Positions 1 to 9,540 of a stretch of 64,000 bases of DNA are shown here, in pieces; the stretch's first letter is position 1; each line of letters begins with the position of its first letter. Made by a program: the position numbers and the translations under genes. The DNA is from Bactericera cockerelli (taxonomy: Eukaryota; Arthropoda; Insecta; Hemiptera; Triozidae). The notes under the pieces were generated by a model. The model did not search any database. It worked only from the letters and a program-made list of their open reading frames with translations, and was not told the DNA's origin. The stretch is from the NCBI GenBank assembly GCA_024516035.1, contig CM044958.1, positions 6,108,822 to 6,172,821 of the forward strand, in the 5' to 3' direction.

Positions 1-32
1 ATATTTAATTTAAATTTGCATAAACATAAACA

Positions 33-168
33 GGGGACTATAAACAGGGAGTGGACCAGCATTGGCTTGGTTCTGGGGACCCTTGTCAATTATTAGCCTC
101 CTTGTATAAACAGTGGTATAGAAGTGCTGAGTCATTCCTCCACTCTCAGATGCCACCCTATGATGATA
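33..168 (+). repeat. Family G dispersed repeat, internally deleted
   Basis: This stretch matches copies at 10016-10176 (+), 58306-58475 (-) and 62638-62802 (-). All share a core beginning GGACTATAAACAGGGAG, a middle AATTATTAGCCTCCTTG, and an end CCACCCTATGATGATG. This copy lacks the segment (CTACCATCGTTCACGATG) present near the 3' end of the others. The ATG-rich 3' end suggests a short SINE-like retroelement, but I see no tRNA, 7SL or 5S-like head, so its class is unknown. Confidence 0.7.
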
Positions 169-285
169 AAAAATAGAAATTACATCCCTATAAAATTCCT
201 AAATTGGCTATTATAATTCATAGTCTGATGTTTGTCTGATCAACGGACTTATCTGACTGACGGTATTATCGTTTAACATCGTTTT

Positions 286-393
286 TCAACTGCATATACA
301 CGACGGTAATGCCAGCATCACGAAGTATTCACCTTGCTGAACATTGCTTTACTTCGTGATCCCAAGGGAACCGGTGCATTCAACGCGTCAGCT
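286..393 (-). repeat. SINE-F (5S rRNA-derived) fragment
   Basis: Read on the minus strand it contains a diverged 5S-like block (AAGTAAAGCAATGTTCAGC, then GTGAATACTTCGTGATGCTG). It aligns with the fuller copies at 2985-3245, 4689-4881 and 7215-7413. Only the head and the start of the body remain. Confidence 0.65.
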
Positions 394-409
394 GAACGGA
401 CTTATCGAA

Positions 410-493
410 GTTATCATATTTGTGTTAATCACTTTTGTGATATCACAAATACTCAAACTCGCTTTACTAAATCTACGCTGAAACCAAGATACA
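410..493 (-). repeat. SINE-B fragment (3' body only)
   Basis: It shows the conserved SINE-B body (GTGTTAATCACTTTTGTGAT, CTTTACTAAATCTACGCTG). The match breaks off before the tRNA-like head, where family J begins, so the SINE is truncated at this junction. Confidence 0.75.
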
Positions 494-494
494 A

Positions 495-569
495 CACAGA
501 CCACAAGCGTCTACAGTAGCTCCTGTTTCATGGCTAAGAAATAAAAAAGGCTGTGAAACACTCGTCTGT
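495..569 (+). repeat. Family J dispersed repeat
   Basis: It is nearly identical to 31363-31440. Both run from ACAGACCACAAGCGTCTACA through CCTGTTTCATGGCTA to GGCTGTGAAACACTC, then an A- or T-run. It is probably the 3' end of a LINE or SINE. No promoter boxes are visible. Confidence 0.6.
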
Positions 570-787
570 AAAAAAAAAGAAAAAAAAAAAGAAAATCCTG
601 GCTGCATCAATATCTTTAGTCGGTGACACAGCTTGGCTGCCTAGCGAATAGCACCCCTAATTATTTTGGCATCAGCATCTCAATGAAAATCCTAGCTACT
701 CCAAAAGCCAACACTGCCTGTCTGATGGATGGGTTTGGCCCGATATCCTCTTGCTTCTTCCAGGACGCCTCTGTCCGAAATACTCTC

Positions 788-1177
788 CACTCTCATAATC
801 TCCGTTTTCAACTGTCACACAACACACTCGATTGTTTATATAAACGCTTTGTTAATATTTTTTCTGTTAACTTATTATGTGTTTATGAAGGTTACCACCA
901 GCGAGGTTAATGCTCAAGCATTTTCTACACTACCTTTAGACTTTATATGTGTCACAAGCTCAAATTAATAGGAAAATTCATTGCTGGTGGTATTAACAAC
1001 GATCCCTGTGCTACCGGATCTAACTAGCGCTTTAACATTATACAGTGCATTTGTAATTGTAATATAATTGTAATTAGTTGTTGTATATTATTGTTCATAT
1101 AATAAGCAAGCAATAATAATTACGCGAGCGAGTGCGTTGTGTGACAGTTGAAACGGAGATTCGGGGATTTGAGAGTG
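788..1177. repeat. Inverted repeat pair around a SINE-E fragment
   Basis: The arm at 788-830 (CACTCTCATAATCTCCG...) is the imperfect reverse complement of 1129-1177 (CGAGTGCGTTGTGTGACAGT...). The spacer of about 300 bp carries a SINE-E fragment and AT-rich DNA. It could be a decayed MITE or two opposed copies of one repeat. No clear target duplication was found. Confidence 0.5.
887..983 (-). repeat. SINE-E fragment (3' body)
   Basis: It contains the SINE-E body signature (GGTTACCACCAG, GAGGTTAATGCTCAAGCATT, CACAAGCTCAAATTAAT) seen in full at 39232-39428. The match fades at the position where the family normally enters its tRNA-like head. Confidence 0.7.
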
Positions 1178-1544
1178 AAAGAGGCTTCTGAAAGGGCACC
1201 TGGTGTTCCAAATGACACCAATGGACTGAAGAGGGTTCTGAAACAGGGAAGAGTCGTGTAAGTTAAGCTGTAATATTTCAATATACGAAAAGAGCCCACG
1301 AATGGTGTATTGTTTTCCGTTCGGTACATTATGTTCCTGTTGGTTTGGTATCATGTTCCGTTTTATTATTATGTTCCCGTAGGTATTGTAAAATGTTAAG
1401 TACATTATGTAGGTATGTTCAATGGACCAATCCACGCGTAACACACTGTACCTGGTATTGGCAATTTAAAACTCAATATTGGAATGTGCAGCTTATTTTG
1501 TACTCTACTATAATGTAATGGTATTGTTTACCGTGCTATAAATA
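1178..1544. other. AT-rich spacer, nothing recognised
   Basis: This is a low-GC stretch with repeated ATGTTCC-type words around 1310-1380 and no SINE boxes or convincing coding potential. Short open frames on the minus strand here overlap the inverted-repeat arm and are not credited. Confidence 0.5.
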
Positions 1545-1757
1545 AACAAATGTGTTTCTTTGTGTTATTATATCACAATTTTAGTGGGTAGCACGCAGAA
1601 TTATAGGATATTTTTCTCTTCCTTGAATATTTCAACAGCTCATTTTGCCTATAATTCCGGCACTTGTCGCTGTTACATCAAAGCAGTACTCATTTTTCCT
1701 CACGAGGTATGAGTGGAACACCCGAACATCCAAGTAACAGAGCAGAAAAATTTCTGT
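1545..1757 (-). repeat. SINE-A, head missing
   Basis: It matches the SINE-A body: TTGTGTTATTATATCACAAT, GGGTAGC.CGCAGAATTATA, CCTCACGAGGTATGAGTGGA, CATCCAAGTAACAGAGCAG. Sequence identity ends just before the tRNA-derived B box present at 4240-4523. This copy is therefore 5'-truncated relative to the element. Confidence 0.75.
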
Positions 1758-1950
1758 GTCACTCTATTTTGTATTATTACATTTATCATTAACTGCGAGT
1801 ATATTCATGTAATAGGAACTTTTTCATATTCATAATCGCAAGGATTTTTTACATTATCATGTGGGTGTAAAGTCATCCCATTATTCCAGCAGTAAGTCCA
1901 AGACGTATTATTATGTGGTAAAAATCCCAAATAGGAGGATAACTTATCAT

Positions 1951-2031
1951 GTCCCGGCTCGGTTTCGAACCCGCGACCTCTGGAATCTCTGGATTCACAG
2001 AGTGCCGCCTTTACCACTGAGCTACCGGGAC
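1951..2031 (-). repeat. tRNA-like sequence (SINE-I head) with complete acceptor-like stem
   Basis: On the minus strand it reads GTCCCGGTAGCTCAGTGGT (A-box-like) and later GCGGGTTCGAAACC (B-box). Its first 7 bases GTCCCGG pair perfectly with its last 7 CCGGGAC. A CTCTG/CAGAG arm in the right place leaves a 6-base loop rather than 7, and the T stem has only about two pairs. A second, more diverged copy lies at 22790-22862. A tRNA-derived SINE head is more likely than a working tRNA gene. Confidence 0.55.
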
Positions 2032-2524
2032 AGACTGTTCCATACTAATTTTCTAGATTACACCTATATGTAGGTATATTAGAAAGAATACCAAATAATG
2101 AAATAGAAGTATAAATGAAATAATTTCAGCAATAGATAATATTCTTTTCTATTGGATTTTAATCAATGTCCGCCCAATTATGATAAACAGTTTCCAATCT
2201 CTCTTGTGTATGCCAGGATAATGTGGGTTTACGAAAAATTCTCATTATTATTTATTTCTTAACTGCCTGCGGAGTTAACATACATGCTACATGTTGAAAT
2301 ATCCAAATGTTACTTGAAAGTATAGGAAATTATAAATCTTTAAGCGAAATGATCAATATTGATTTTTTTTTATTATTATTACAAGAGAACTCACCAGGAT
2401 TTTTTGAAACTCCGAGGATTATATTGCAACTTACTTTTGATATAATATAACTCACCTAATATAGGTAAGTCTACTGTAACTTACTACTTCTTAGCTATCC
2501 ATCTATTAGGAGAGCTATTGTTTA
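2032..2524. other. AT-rich spacer, nothing recognised
   Basis: This is low-complexity AT-rich DNA without SINE boxes, inverted repeats or plausible coding sequence. Confidence 0.5.
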
Positions 2525-2532
2525 ATTTAGAC

Positions 2533-2915
2533 CAGTGGCGTGTGGCGTAGCTAGACCTACATTTCAAGGGGGGTGGGGGGTTTGAGGATGGAAGAGACTA
2601 CGTATATTCTATCATATTTATTTTGCAGTGTATGGTTTTATTTGTGGTGAAGCACAAGACCTCTTCACAATTTTTATTGGTAGCGCAGCATTACTAAGAG
2701 CCTCCTGTACTTTTCGAATGATTCTATTACATTAATTTCTTTTTACTCTGGTAATGCCGCCACTGGTCGTTACTCATACAAGTAACTACTCATTTTTCCT
2801 CACGAGGTATGAGTGGACCCGAGGTATGAGTTTATTTTGCAGTGTTTCTTGAAAATTTCGGGAGGGGAGGGGAAGGGAGTTTCTTCCCAAATCCCCCCCC
2901 CTTCCTACGCCACTG
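2533..2915. mobile_element. Non-autonomous hAT-type MITE with 8-bp target duplication
   Basis: The element opens CAGTGGCGTG and closes CCTACGCCACTG, so its ends are inverted repeats beginning CAGTGGCG, as in many hAT transposons. It is flanked by perfect 8-bp direct repeats ATTTAGAC (2525-2532 and 2916-2923), the duplication length hAT transposases make. The 383-bp interior has no transposase and carries G-rich and C-rich subterminal runs. It also contains a SINE-A body fragment (about 2758-2830, CCTCACGAGGTATGAGTGGA), so it captured or was hit by a SINE. Confidence 0.85.
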
Positions 2916-2984
2916 ATTTAGACTTAAAGTTGTGGTACGCTAACACTATTGGTTAATTTATACATGTGTCAAATATTTCTTTAG

Positions 2985-3245
2985 TGAGCGTCGGTGTCGT
3001 GTCGTTGGCACGCTGAGTACACCAGTTCTCGTTCCGTCACTGAAGTTAGACAACGCTCAGCGAGGTTAGTACTTGGATGGACGACCGTTCAAATTCGAGT
3101 CCTCGTAATGCTGGCTGAAATCCCCGTCCCAACCCAGGCTGGGCGAGATTAATGTGGTAACTGAGTTTCCAGTGAATGGAGGGTAAAACCTCCGCGCTGT
3201 CTCGATATGACCTTAGTAGTCATATCGAGGTCAAAGCACAAAACA
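2985..3245 (+). repeat. SINE-F, best 5S rRNA-like head in the window
   Basis: The head includes GTTAGTACTTGGATGGACGA, close to the internal control region of 5S rRNA (typically GTTAGTACTTGGATGGGAGA), preceded by CACTGAAGTTAGACAACG, like the 5S GAAGCTAAGC box. A body follows with AACCCAGGCTGGGCGAGATT and GAATGGAGGGTAAAACC. Because the 5S promoter lies inside the gene, such copies carry their own polymerase III promoter. This is a SINE derived from 5S rRNA, not a 5S gene: the flanking thirds of 5S are absent. Confidence 0.85.
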
Positions 3246-3259
3246 TACTAAGGGCCTGT

Positions 3260-3425
3260 TAACTTCGCCCCGGATTACAAAACAATTGTAATAAAAATTA
3301 ATATTTCTTTTTGTACATATTTCTAAGTTTTTTTTTTAAATTTATTGTTATATATTTTGTTGTTGTTGATGATTGTTTTGTAAAAATAAAATAAAGTGTA
3401 GGTAAATAAATAAATAAATAAAAAT
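3260..3425 (+). repeat. AT-rich retroelement 3' tail ending in (AAAT)n
   Basis: The segment is T-rich and ends AATAAAGTGTAGGTAAATAA followed by several AAAT units. It sits directly downstream of the SINE-F body and may be that element's LINE-derived tail, or a separate 5'-truncated LINE. Confidence 0.5.
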
Positions 3426-4239
3426 AAGGGCCGGATTAATCTAAGTGGACACTATCCCTTAACTCGGGCTATAGTGTGCTGTGATTGGTTGAAAATCCGA
3501 CTTGAGGGTATGTCGGGCTTAGCTTAACCATAACGTGTAGATTTATGAAGTGTGGAAACGAACCCCAGTTGCATGGAAACGCCACATAGCGCGACACCAT
3601 CGCAAAGATGTAGAATATTTCTCGCGCTCTATTTATGTTTATGTTCACATTTGATATATTTATGTTTACATTTGATACGGGTGAGAGACGCGGAGAGGAG
3701 ACTCTTTTGCGATACTGGCGCTGAGGACGCCACGATGACCACGATGTAGGAGGATGGGGTTTGGTTTCCCCACTTCTTAATTCTATACGCTATGGCTGAC
3801 CTATTACACTGTTTCATAATGTGGTCCAAAATATTTGTGACAAGAAAAAAATATTCCCCCATTCAGCTACCAACATCTACCAACTTTCGTCTACCAACAT
3901 CTCTTTCATCTCTTCTCTCTACCACTTTGCTTCATCTAAGATAAATCTAAATTTTTATACAACATCTTCTCGATTTAAAAAATCATTAAAGTAATCTTTA
4001 CCCTGCTTATAGCATTCAATCTGGAATCAGTTAACTGGTTCGTGCTGAGAAGTGGTCGCCCAATCAGAGAGAGTGGTCAATCATGCTTACAAAAACAATC
4101 ACGTCCTTGATTTTAAGATCGCTGCACACGAGTCACGCTTTCTAGTTGCTCTGTTGCCGAAGGGGATGCTATTCATCAAAGTCCCGGATGATTAAAGGTA
4201 TAACTTCTGACACCATTGGTGTATAACTTAATATAAGAA
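3426..4239. other. Intergenic, one MITE-like word
   Basis: Positions 3428-3475 hold GTGGACACTATCCCTTAACT next to GGATTAATCTAA, also found in the hairpin MITE at 8872-9010. This suggests a degraded copy. The remainder has short open frames only, and none is convincing. Confidence 0.45.
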
Positions 4240-4523
4240 TAAGAAAAATGTGTTTGTTTGTGCTATTATATCACAATTTTAGTGTTTAGCGCAGAATAAT
4301 AGTACTTTTCCGTATCTGTAATATCCAGTATCTTAATTTTGCCTATAATTCCACCAGTGGTCGCTGCTAACATTAAAGCAGCGACTCATATTTCCTCACG
4401 AGGTATGAGTGGACCCGAACAACCAAGGAAAGAGTAGAAAAAATCCCGCCCCACTGGAGATCGAACCCAGGTCACCCTCCGTGCAATGCCTAGCGCGCTA
4501 ACTCACTCGGCCACGGTGACTAC
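4240..4523 (-). repeat. SINE-A, full length
   Basis: On the minus strand the head reads GTGGCCGAGTGAGTTAGCGC (A box, Leu/Ser tRNA-like) then GGTGACCTGGGTTCGATC (B box). The body follows through CCACTCATACCTCGTGAGG to an AT-rich tail. It is the reference copy for this family here. Related copies are at 1545, 49619 and 59760. Confidence 0.85.
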
Positions 4524-4688
4524 TTGTATAACTTAATATTCAAATGGAAAGTTCAACTTAGATAACTTAGATAATTTTTAAAAGAAAAAAAATATATAAA
4601 AAAAGTATTGAGAAACACCCTGAAAAAAAAATAAAATATTAGATAACACGCATGTGTAACTTGAAATCTGATAGAAAGAAAAGCCGTA

Positions 4689-4881
4689 CACCATCGTCGA
4701 TGGCGCGTTGAATGCACCGGTTCTCGTCGCATCACCAAAGTTAAGCAACGTCCAGCGAGGTGAGAATTCGTGATGCTGGCATTCCGACAGAACCCAGGCT
4801 TGGTAAGGTTGATGTGGGTAGCAAGTTTGTGAGTTTCCTGCGAATGGGGGATAAAACCCACGTCGTGATATGTTATCAGTG
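4689..4881 (+). repeat. SINE-F (5S-derived)
   Basis: It contains GGTTCTCGTCGCATCACC, AAGTTAAGCAACGTCCAGCG, CGTGATGCTGGCATTCC and GAATGGGGGATAAAACCCA in the same order as the copy at 7215-7413. The 5S-like block is more decayed than at 2985. Confidence 0.8.
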
Positions 4882-4941
4882 AAACTTAACTGGCCCTTCA
4901 TAATTATATGTATAGTTGACAATTACCTCCCTAATACAGAC

Positions 4942-5076
4942 AGCCGACCTCCGTGTCTTAGTTTCAAGTGTTTCAGGTTTTTCAGTTTCCGGAATGGCTT
5001 GGTAAAGATGGTAAAGGTAAAGTACTAAAATATGATGAAGTAACGCGAAAGCGGTTCCGAGGCACAATTACCTTTA
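4942..5076 (+). repeat. SINE-D copy
   Basis: It shares GCCGACCTCC at the start, then TTTCCGGAATGGC, GGTAAAGTAC and GCGAAAGCGGTTCCG.GGCA with 40118-40300. The tRNA B box is lost in this copy but kept in the other. Confidence 0.7.
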
Positions 5077-6135
5077 AAATAAATTAATACAATACTTTCC
5101 TTATTATAGGATAAGGAAAGTAAAAATACATACACATAATTTGAAGGTTAATGATTACTTACGAACCTTCTTCTTCATTCACGAACCAAGAAAAATATTA
5201 TTATTGTGCGAATAAAAAACCATTCACACAACAACAAAAAAATAATCAAAAATTCAATAGATAATAATTTTATTATACTCATAGGCAAATCCAACAAAGA
5301 AGAGTCTTCTACCCGGGGAATCAACTCTAACTCTTAATAAACAATAAACATACATGTCATGATGTCATGTGCACACATAAGAATGTGATGTGCATAATAC
5401 CTTTTGTACCTGTAATTTATATTATCGCACACAGCGGAAACACTTTTGCACCGCGGGCAACTAAAAGCGTTAATTATTGTGAAGATTCAAAAACGTTGAT
5501 CAGGGCATCAGGACTCAGGCGGTTTCAGGATGAATTTCTATTTCTGATTGCGATCTGGAACGCTTCCCAGCATTGTTGATTAAGTATCCTAAAAGAAGAA
5601 GAAAAAAAGAAAAAAAACTATGCTTGTTTGACTCCTATTGACTACACGTTAAAATAATAATAAATTGAAATGTTTCTTTAAATAATAATTAAAAAAACAA
5701 AAACAAATAAATTAGAAAAGAGAATAGAGAGGTGAATATTTTATGTTCGGAATATTCAAATTAAGCTGCACAAGATTTATGTCTTAATTTTGAATATTCA
5801 GAGTTAACCCTTTTGGATTTTGGAGGAGAGAATCGGTTTGGTATTGTTTTGTTCATACGTATATTATGTTTTGTTCACAGATTATAAGAACAATTAGAAC
5901 TTTCAAAAAAATACCTTCTATTAACTTAAAAAATACTATTTATTTCAAAGAAAAACCAAAATTCAGACTAAAAAATTTACTAAAGTAGTTGTTTTCTATA
6001 CTTTGTTTATAAATCGTTTATAAATTGCTTTGTTTCTTCTGCCCAAGTTCCGAGCTTTTCCACAGAGACAGCCAACATGATGAAATGCTTCTTTTATTCA
6101 GCCTTTTCAGAAGCAAATATAGTTTTTTTTTTAAA
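5077..6135. other. AT-rich spacer, nothing recognised
   Basis: About 1 kb of very AT-rich DNA with A- and T-runs. Short open frames occur but show no recognisable motif. No SINE boxes or inverted repeats were seen. Confidence 0.5.
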
Positions 6136-6279
6136 GTTATCATATTCGTGATAATCACTTTTGTGATATCACGTCTACTCAAACTCGCTTTACTAAATCT
6201 ACGCTGAAACCGGGACTTAAACCACCGACCTCCAGGTTACAAGTCCGCTGCCTTATCGATCAATCAACTGAGGTCGGTA
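6136..6279 (-). repeat. SINE-B
   Basis: On the minus strand the head contains CTTGTAACCTGGAGGTCGGT and GGTTTAAGTCCCGG (B box), followed by the family body CAGCGTAGATTTAGTAAAGC. It faces another SINE-B at 6596 across about 320 bp. Confidence 0.85.
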
Positions 6280-6394
6280 TTGGGTTGAATATATGTATTA
6301 GGTTGAATTCATGCATTGGGTGACATTCAATGAAACGGAATCCTACTTAGTCTACCGTCGGTCGTCATGTGACAACCTCTTCCCCATGGTTGAG

Positions 6395-6480
6395 GTTGGT
6401 TGGTTCTGACACTCCTACTTCCACAATTTACGTCTGGATGCCCTTCCTAAAGCCAACCCTGTTAAGAGCGCCTACGATTG
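6395..6480 (-). repeat. SINE-C-like 3' segment
   Basis: It contains CCATGGTTGAGGTTGGTTGG and GGATGCCCTTCCTAAAGCCA, the reverse complement of the SINE-C tail region seen at 16750-17061 and 41928-42283. A similar fragment is at 29996-30095. No head is present. Confidence 0.6.
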
Positions 6481-6595
6481 GTGTTATCGTCTTTTGGCTT
6501 GACATGGCTGGCACCGTAACGTCCCCTAAAGGAGACAAATGAATAAATAACTAACATTGATGGTTTATCTCCTCTTCACTTCAATAATAGATATA

Positions 6596-6722
6596 ACCGA
6601 CCTCAGTGGATGGATTAGTAAGGCGGCGATTCAAGGTCGGTGATTCAAGTCCCAAGTTCAGCGTAAATTTAGTAAACGCAAGTTTCAGTAGTTGTAATAT
6701 TGTGCAAGTGATTAGTACAAAT
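6596..6722 (+). repeat. SINE-B, diverged
   Basis: It starts ACCGACCTCAGTGGATGG, with GGTGATTCAAGTCCC as B box and TTTAGTAAACGCAAGTTTCA in the body. The A box is damaged. Confidence 0.75.
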
Positions 6723-7210
6723 GAGATTTGTTTCTTATTTCTTAAAAAAAATAAAAGACAACAAACAAACACAAAAAAGCCACCCAAAGGGTTAAAACAC
6801 TTAAATCTGTATAATATGACTTATTAATTCAACTTCTAACAAGAAAGGTATTATTTCGAACAGTTTGACCCTCTCTCAGTTGAGCTTCAGCGATATTTAA
6901 CGTTCGTAACGGACTTCAAACGTTGCCATTAACCCTTCCAGGATTCGAACCATGAACCATTCTTTCTCACGCCCATTTTCACGGGTATAAATTAGCCCGG
7001 GGCCTCGCGTAGCCCAGCTGCCCATGATAAAGTGGTCAGCAGGCAGGTCCAGTATGACCGGAACAAGCATTGGGTTTGGGGCAAAGATTTCGAGTTCATC
7101 TGGTACATGTACCCATGCTGGAAATTAAAGTCAGAATCTTGGAAAATAAAAATGAATCATTTACATACATGATCTGTCTTAAGACTCTGTCTTAAGTCTT
7201 TTAAAGTTTA
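6723..7210. other. Spacer with a possible tRNA-like remnant
   Basis: Around 6945-7030 the plus strand has CAGGATTCGAACCATGAACC, the complement of a B-box-like sequence, followed by a GC-richer patch. It matches no other copy in the window, so I do not assign a family. The rest is unremarkable. Confidence 0.35.
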
Positions 7211-7214
7211 TTTA

Positions 7215-7413
7215 GCCGGCGTCGCGTCGGTAGAGCGTTAAATGCAGCGGTTCTCGTAGGATCACCGACGTTAAGCAACGTCCAGCGATGTGAATACTTC
7301 GTGATGCTGGCATTCCGGCCCTACCCGGGCTGGGTGAGATTAATATGGGTAGCATCAGGTTTGCAAGTTTCCTCCGAATGAAGGGTAACACCCCATCGTG
7401 ATACATTGATATA
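7215..7413 (+). repeat. SINE-F (5S-derived)
   Basis: The order is GGTTCTCGTAGGATCACCGA, GTTAAGCAACGTCCAGCG, TACTTCGTGATGCTGGCATT, GCTGGGTGAGATTAATATGG, then GAATGAAGGGTAACACC. Both 5S-like blocks and the body are recognisable. Confidence 0.8.
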
Positions 7414-7489
7414 AATTCATGCAGAGTTGTAGAGAAGGGTACAGCGGAAGTGTTATGTTGGACCCTGAATTGCATATTATTACTAGTTG

Positions 7490-7825
7490 ACTTGGTTATC
7501 ACTATTTTTTCTACCTATATATCTCATTCTTATCTTTCTTATCCTCCTCCTTCCTTATCTTACTCTTTTTCCCTCATCTTATCCTGTTCCTTCCTTATCT
7601 TACTCTTTCTTCCCTCATCTTATCCTCCAACTTCCTTATCCTTTCCCTACTCCTCCTCTTATTTCTCTTCCTCCTCCTCCTTTCACTTACTCTTTCTTCT
7701 CTCTTCCTTATCCTCCTACTTACTCCTAAAGGAGTTCCTCCTTCCCCTCCTCCTTCTCTTATTTCTCTTCCACCTCCTCTTATTTCTCTTCCTCCTTCTC
7801 CTTACTCGTCTTCGTTCTTCTTAAA
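7490..7825 (+). repeat. Polypyrimidine tract
   Basis: About 330 bp is almost purely C/T with CCT, CTT and TCC units. It is open in more than one frame (Ser/Leu/Pro-rich) only because pyrimidine-only codons contain no stops. A polypurine tract follows at 7890-8280. Confidence 0.85.
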
Positions 7826-7889
7826 ATTCAAAGTGTCAGAACTCAAGAGTTCGGGAAATTAGTTTTAATTTTGTTCCTAGACAGGAAGG

Positions 7890-8049
7890 TCTGAAGGAGA
7901 TTGAGGAGGGGGGGGGATGGGGGGGGGGAACAGGAGGAGGAGCGCTGGAGGAGAGGAAAAGGAGGGAGGAGGGAAGGAAAGAGAGTAGAAGGAGGAGTTG
8001 ATTATGATCTTCAGCATTCAGACCTCCATTTTGTATCAGTTAGGGGGGG

Positions 8050-8085
<36 letters not shown>

Positions 8086-8280
8086 GGAAGAAAGAGAGAG
8101 AGAGAGAGAGAAAGAGATAAGTGTGAAATCTGCGGAGGAAGAGAGAGAGAGAGAGAGAGAAAAAGAGAGAGAACAAGAAAGAGATAGATAATAATTAAAT
8201 TTGAAATATTATGTGGGAGGAAAAGTAAAAGAAGAAGATAAGTCAAAAGAGGAAGAAGAAGACAAAATATTTGCCCTCCA
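7890..8280 (+). repeat. Polypurine tract with (GA)n microsatellites and G-runs
   Basis: GAGGAGG-rich sequence with G-runs near 7908-7928 and long (GA)n blocks at 8048-8110 and 8140-8180. It is roughly complementary in composition to the pyrimidine tract just upstream. Confidence 0.85.
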
Positions 8281-8870
8281 GGGCTTAAAGACTCTGATCA
8301 ACTCAAATTTAAAAGTTTATGAAATTCGAAGATAATAATAAATGTAAACGTTTTTCGTTTTAAAATTAGATAGATATCTCTTTTCTTGAACTTTTTAGTA
8401 AGGTACCAATAACATGACGTGTGTAATTTTGTGGTGAAGTTTCTTTGCTGTTTTTAACTCTCTTAATTTGATACTTTTGGTTCAGTATGATATGATAAGT
8501 TATGAGCATTACCTAATCCAAAGATGCAGCTGAAATATTTTCATCTTCAAAAACGTTCATTCTACCCTGAAATGTTTAACTAACTTATGACAAGAATGTT
8601 TGAGTTATGTATACTGTGTTAGTTGGCAACTCCTTGTTAAGAGTAGTTCAAAATAAAATGAAATTTATTTTGTTAATAAAAAAATTGTGTTTCACTAGAA
8701 TTGTAGAACATTTTAGTATTTTATTATTATTATTAGTTTTCTAGACGAAAACTCGAGGGGTCAAATGAATAACATTCTATTCTGTTTTTGAGTAGAACCA
8801 CTGTTTGTAATAATACGAGTTTTGTTGTAATTCATACACTGATTCTTATTCAATAAAACCATCGCTTTAA
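8281..8870. other. AT-rich spacer, nothing recognised
   Basis: No boxes, repeats shared with the rest of the window, or plausible coding frames were seen. Confidence 0.5.
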
Positions 8871-8871
8871 G

Positions 8872-9010
8872 GGCAAAATTACGAAACAGGATTAGATTTA
8901 ATGTAAGTGGACACTATCCCTTAACAGCGCACTAAGTAAGTAGTTGACAGCCTGAGTGAGCTGATAGTGTCCACTTAGATTAAATCTAGTCCTGTTTCAT
9001 AATTCTGCCG
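8872..9010. mobile_element. Short hairpin MITE
   Basis: Arms of about 48 bp (GAAACAGGATTAGATTTAAT...AAGTGGACACTATC) face each other around a short loop, with few mismatches. The outer word GGCAAAATTACGAAACAGG recurs, modified, at about 32513 (GGGCCAAATCATGAAACAGG), 33526 and 52137. This suggests a dispersed family. No clear target duplication remains. Confidence 0.65.
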
Positions 9011-9171
9011 GAAGAGTCTTCGGTGAACTGATATAATAAAAATTGAACCATGAAAACCCGGAGTGTTGTTAACAACAGCAGGAAAACAGATATATCATGA
9101 TCTGTCCATAGCAAAAATTAGTTTTGACATTTTCATGTCTTTGCTCTGGCACATAACCAAAATTATGTGGC

Positions 9172-9339
9172 GAAATTATGTAACGATATTATGTAACGAT
9201 ATTATGTAACGATATTATGTAACGAAATATTGAATTGTAAAGGGAGAGAAGAGGGAAAGTGTGTGTTATGCGCACAATGGCGAAGTATTGAATTGTAGAG
9301 GGAGAGAAGAGAGAAGGTATGTGTCATGCGCACAATACG
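9172..9339. repeat. Tandem repeats: 13 bp x4, then 58 bp x2
   Basis: Four units of about 13 bp (GATATTATGTAAC, first one variant) occupy 9172-9223. A 58-bp unit starting GAAATATTGAATTGTAAAGG follows at 9224-9281 and 9282-9339 with several substitutions. Confidence 0.85.
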
Positions 9340-9435
9340 AAATTTGGTCAGTTGGGTTTTGGACCTTGAATAGTAAAGATGAAAATGTCCCAATGGTTGC
9401 AGACTCGTATGCAAGCGTTTTTTGACATTTTTTTT

Positions 9436-9540
9436 GATATGGACTTACTTATTCGTATCAAAAATTTGATGTGGACATATTTATTCATATCAAAAATTTG
9501 ATATGGACTTATTTATTCATACCAAAAATTTGATATGAAT
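9436..9540. repeat. 32-bp tandem repeat, just over 3 units
   Basis: Units start at 9436, 9468, 9500 and 9532 with consensus GATATGGACTTATTTATTCA then TATCAAAAATTT. The last unit is partial. Confidence 0.85.

Noticed and set aside
1951..2031. Functional tRNA gene
   Set aside because: The T stem pairs poorly, the anticodon loop is one base short, and a diverged second copy exists at 22790. A SINE head is likelier.
2985..3110. Intact 5S rRNA gene
   Set aside because: Only the internal-promoter portion resembles 5S. The outer stems are absent and an unrelated SINE body follows.
7450..7824. 124-codon Ser/Leu/Pro-rich open frame
   Set aside because: It comes entirely from the polypyrimidine tract, where stop codons cannot form. 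Several frames are open at once.
7901..8191. 96-codon Arg/Glu/Gly-rich open frame
   Set aside because: Purine-only simple sequence; the same argument applies to the frames at 41095-41240 and 51544-51756.
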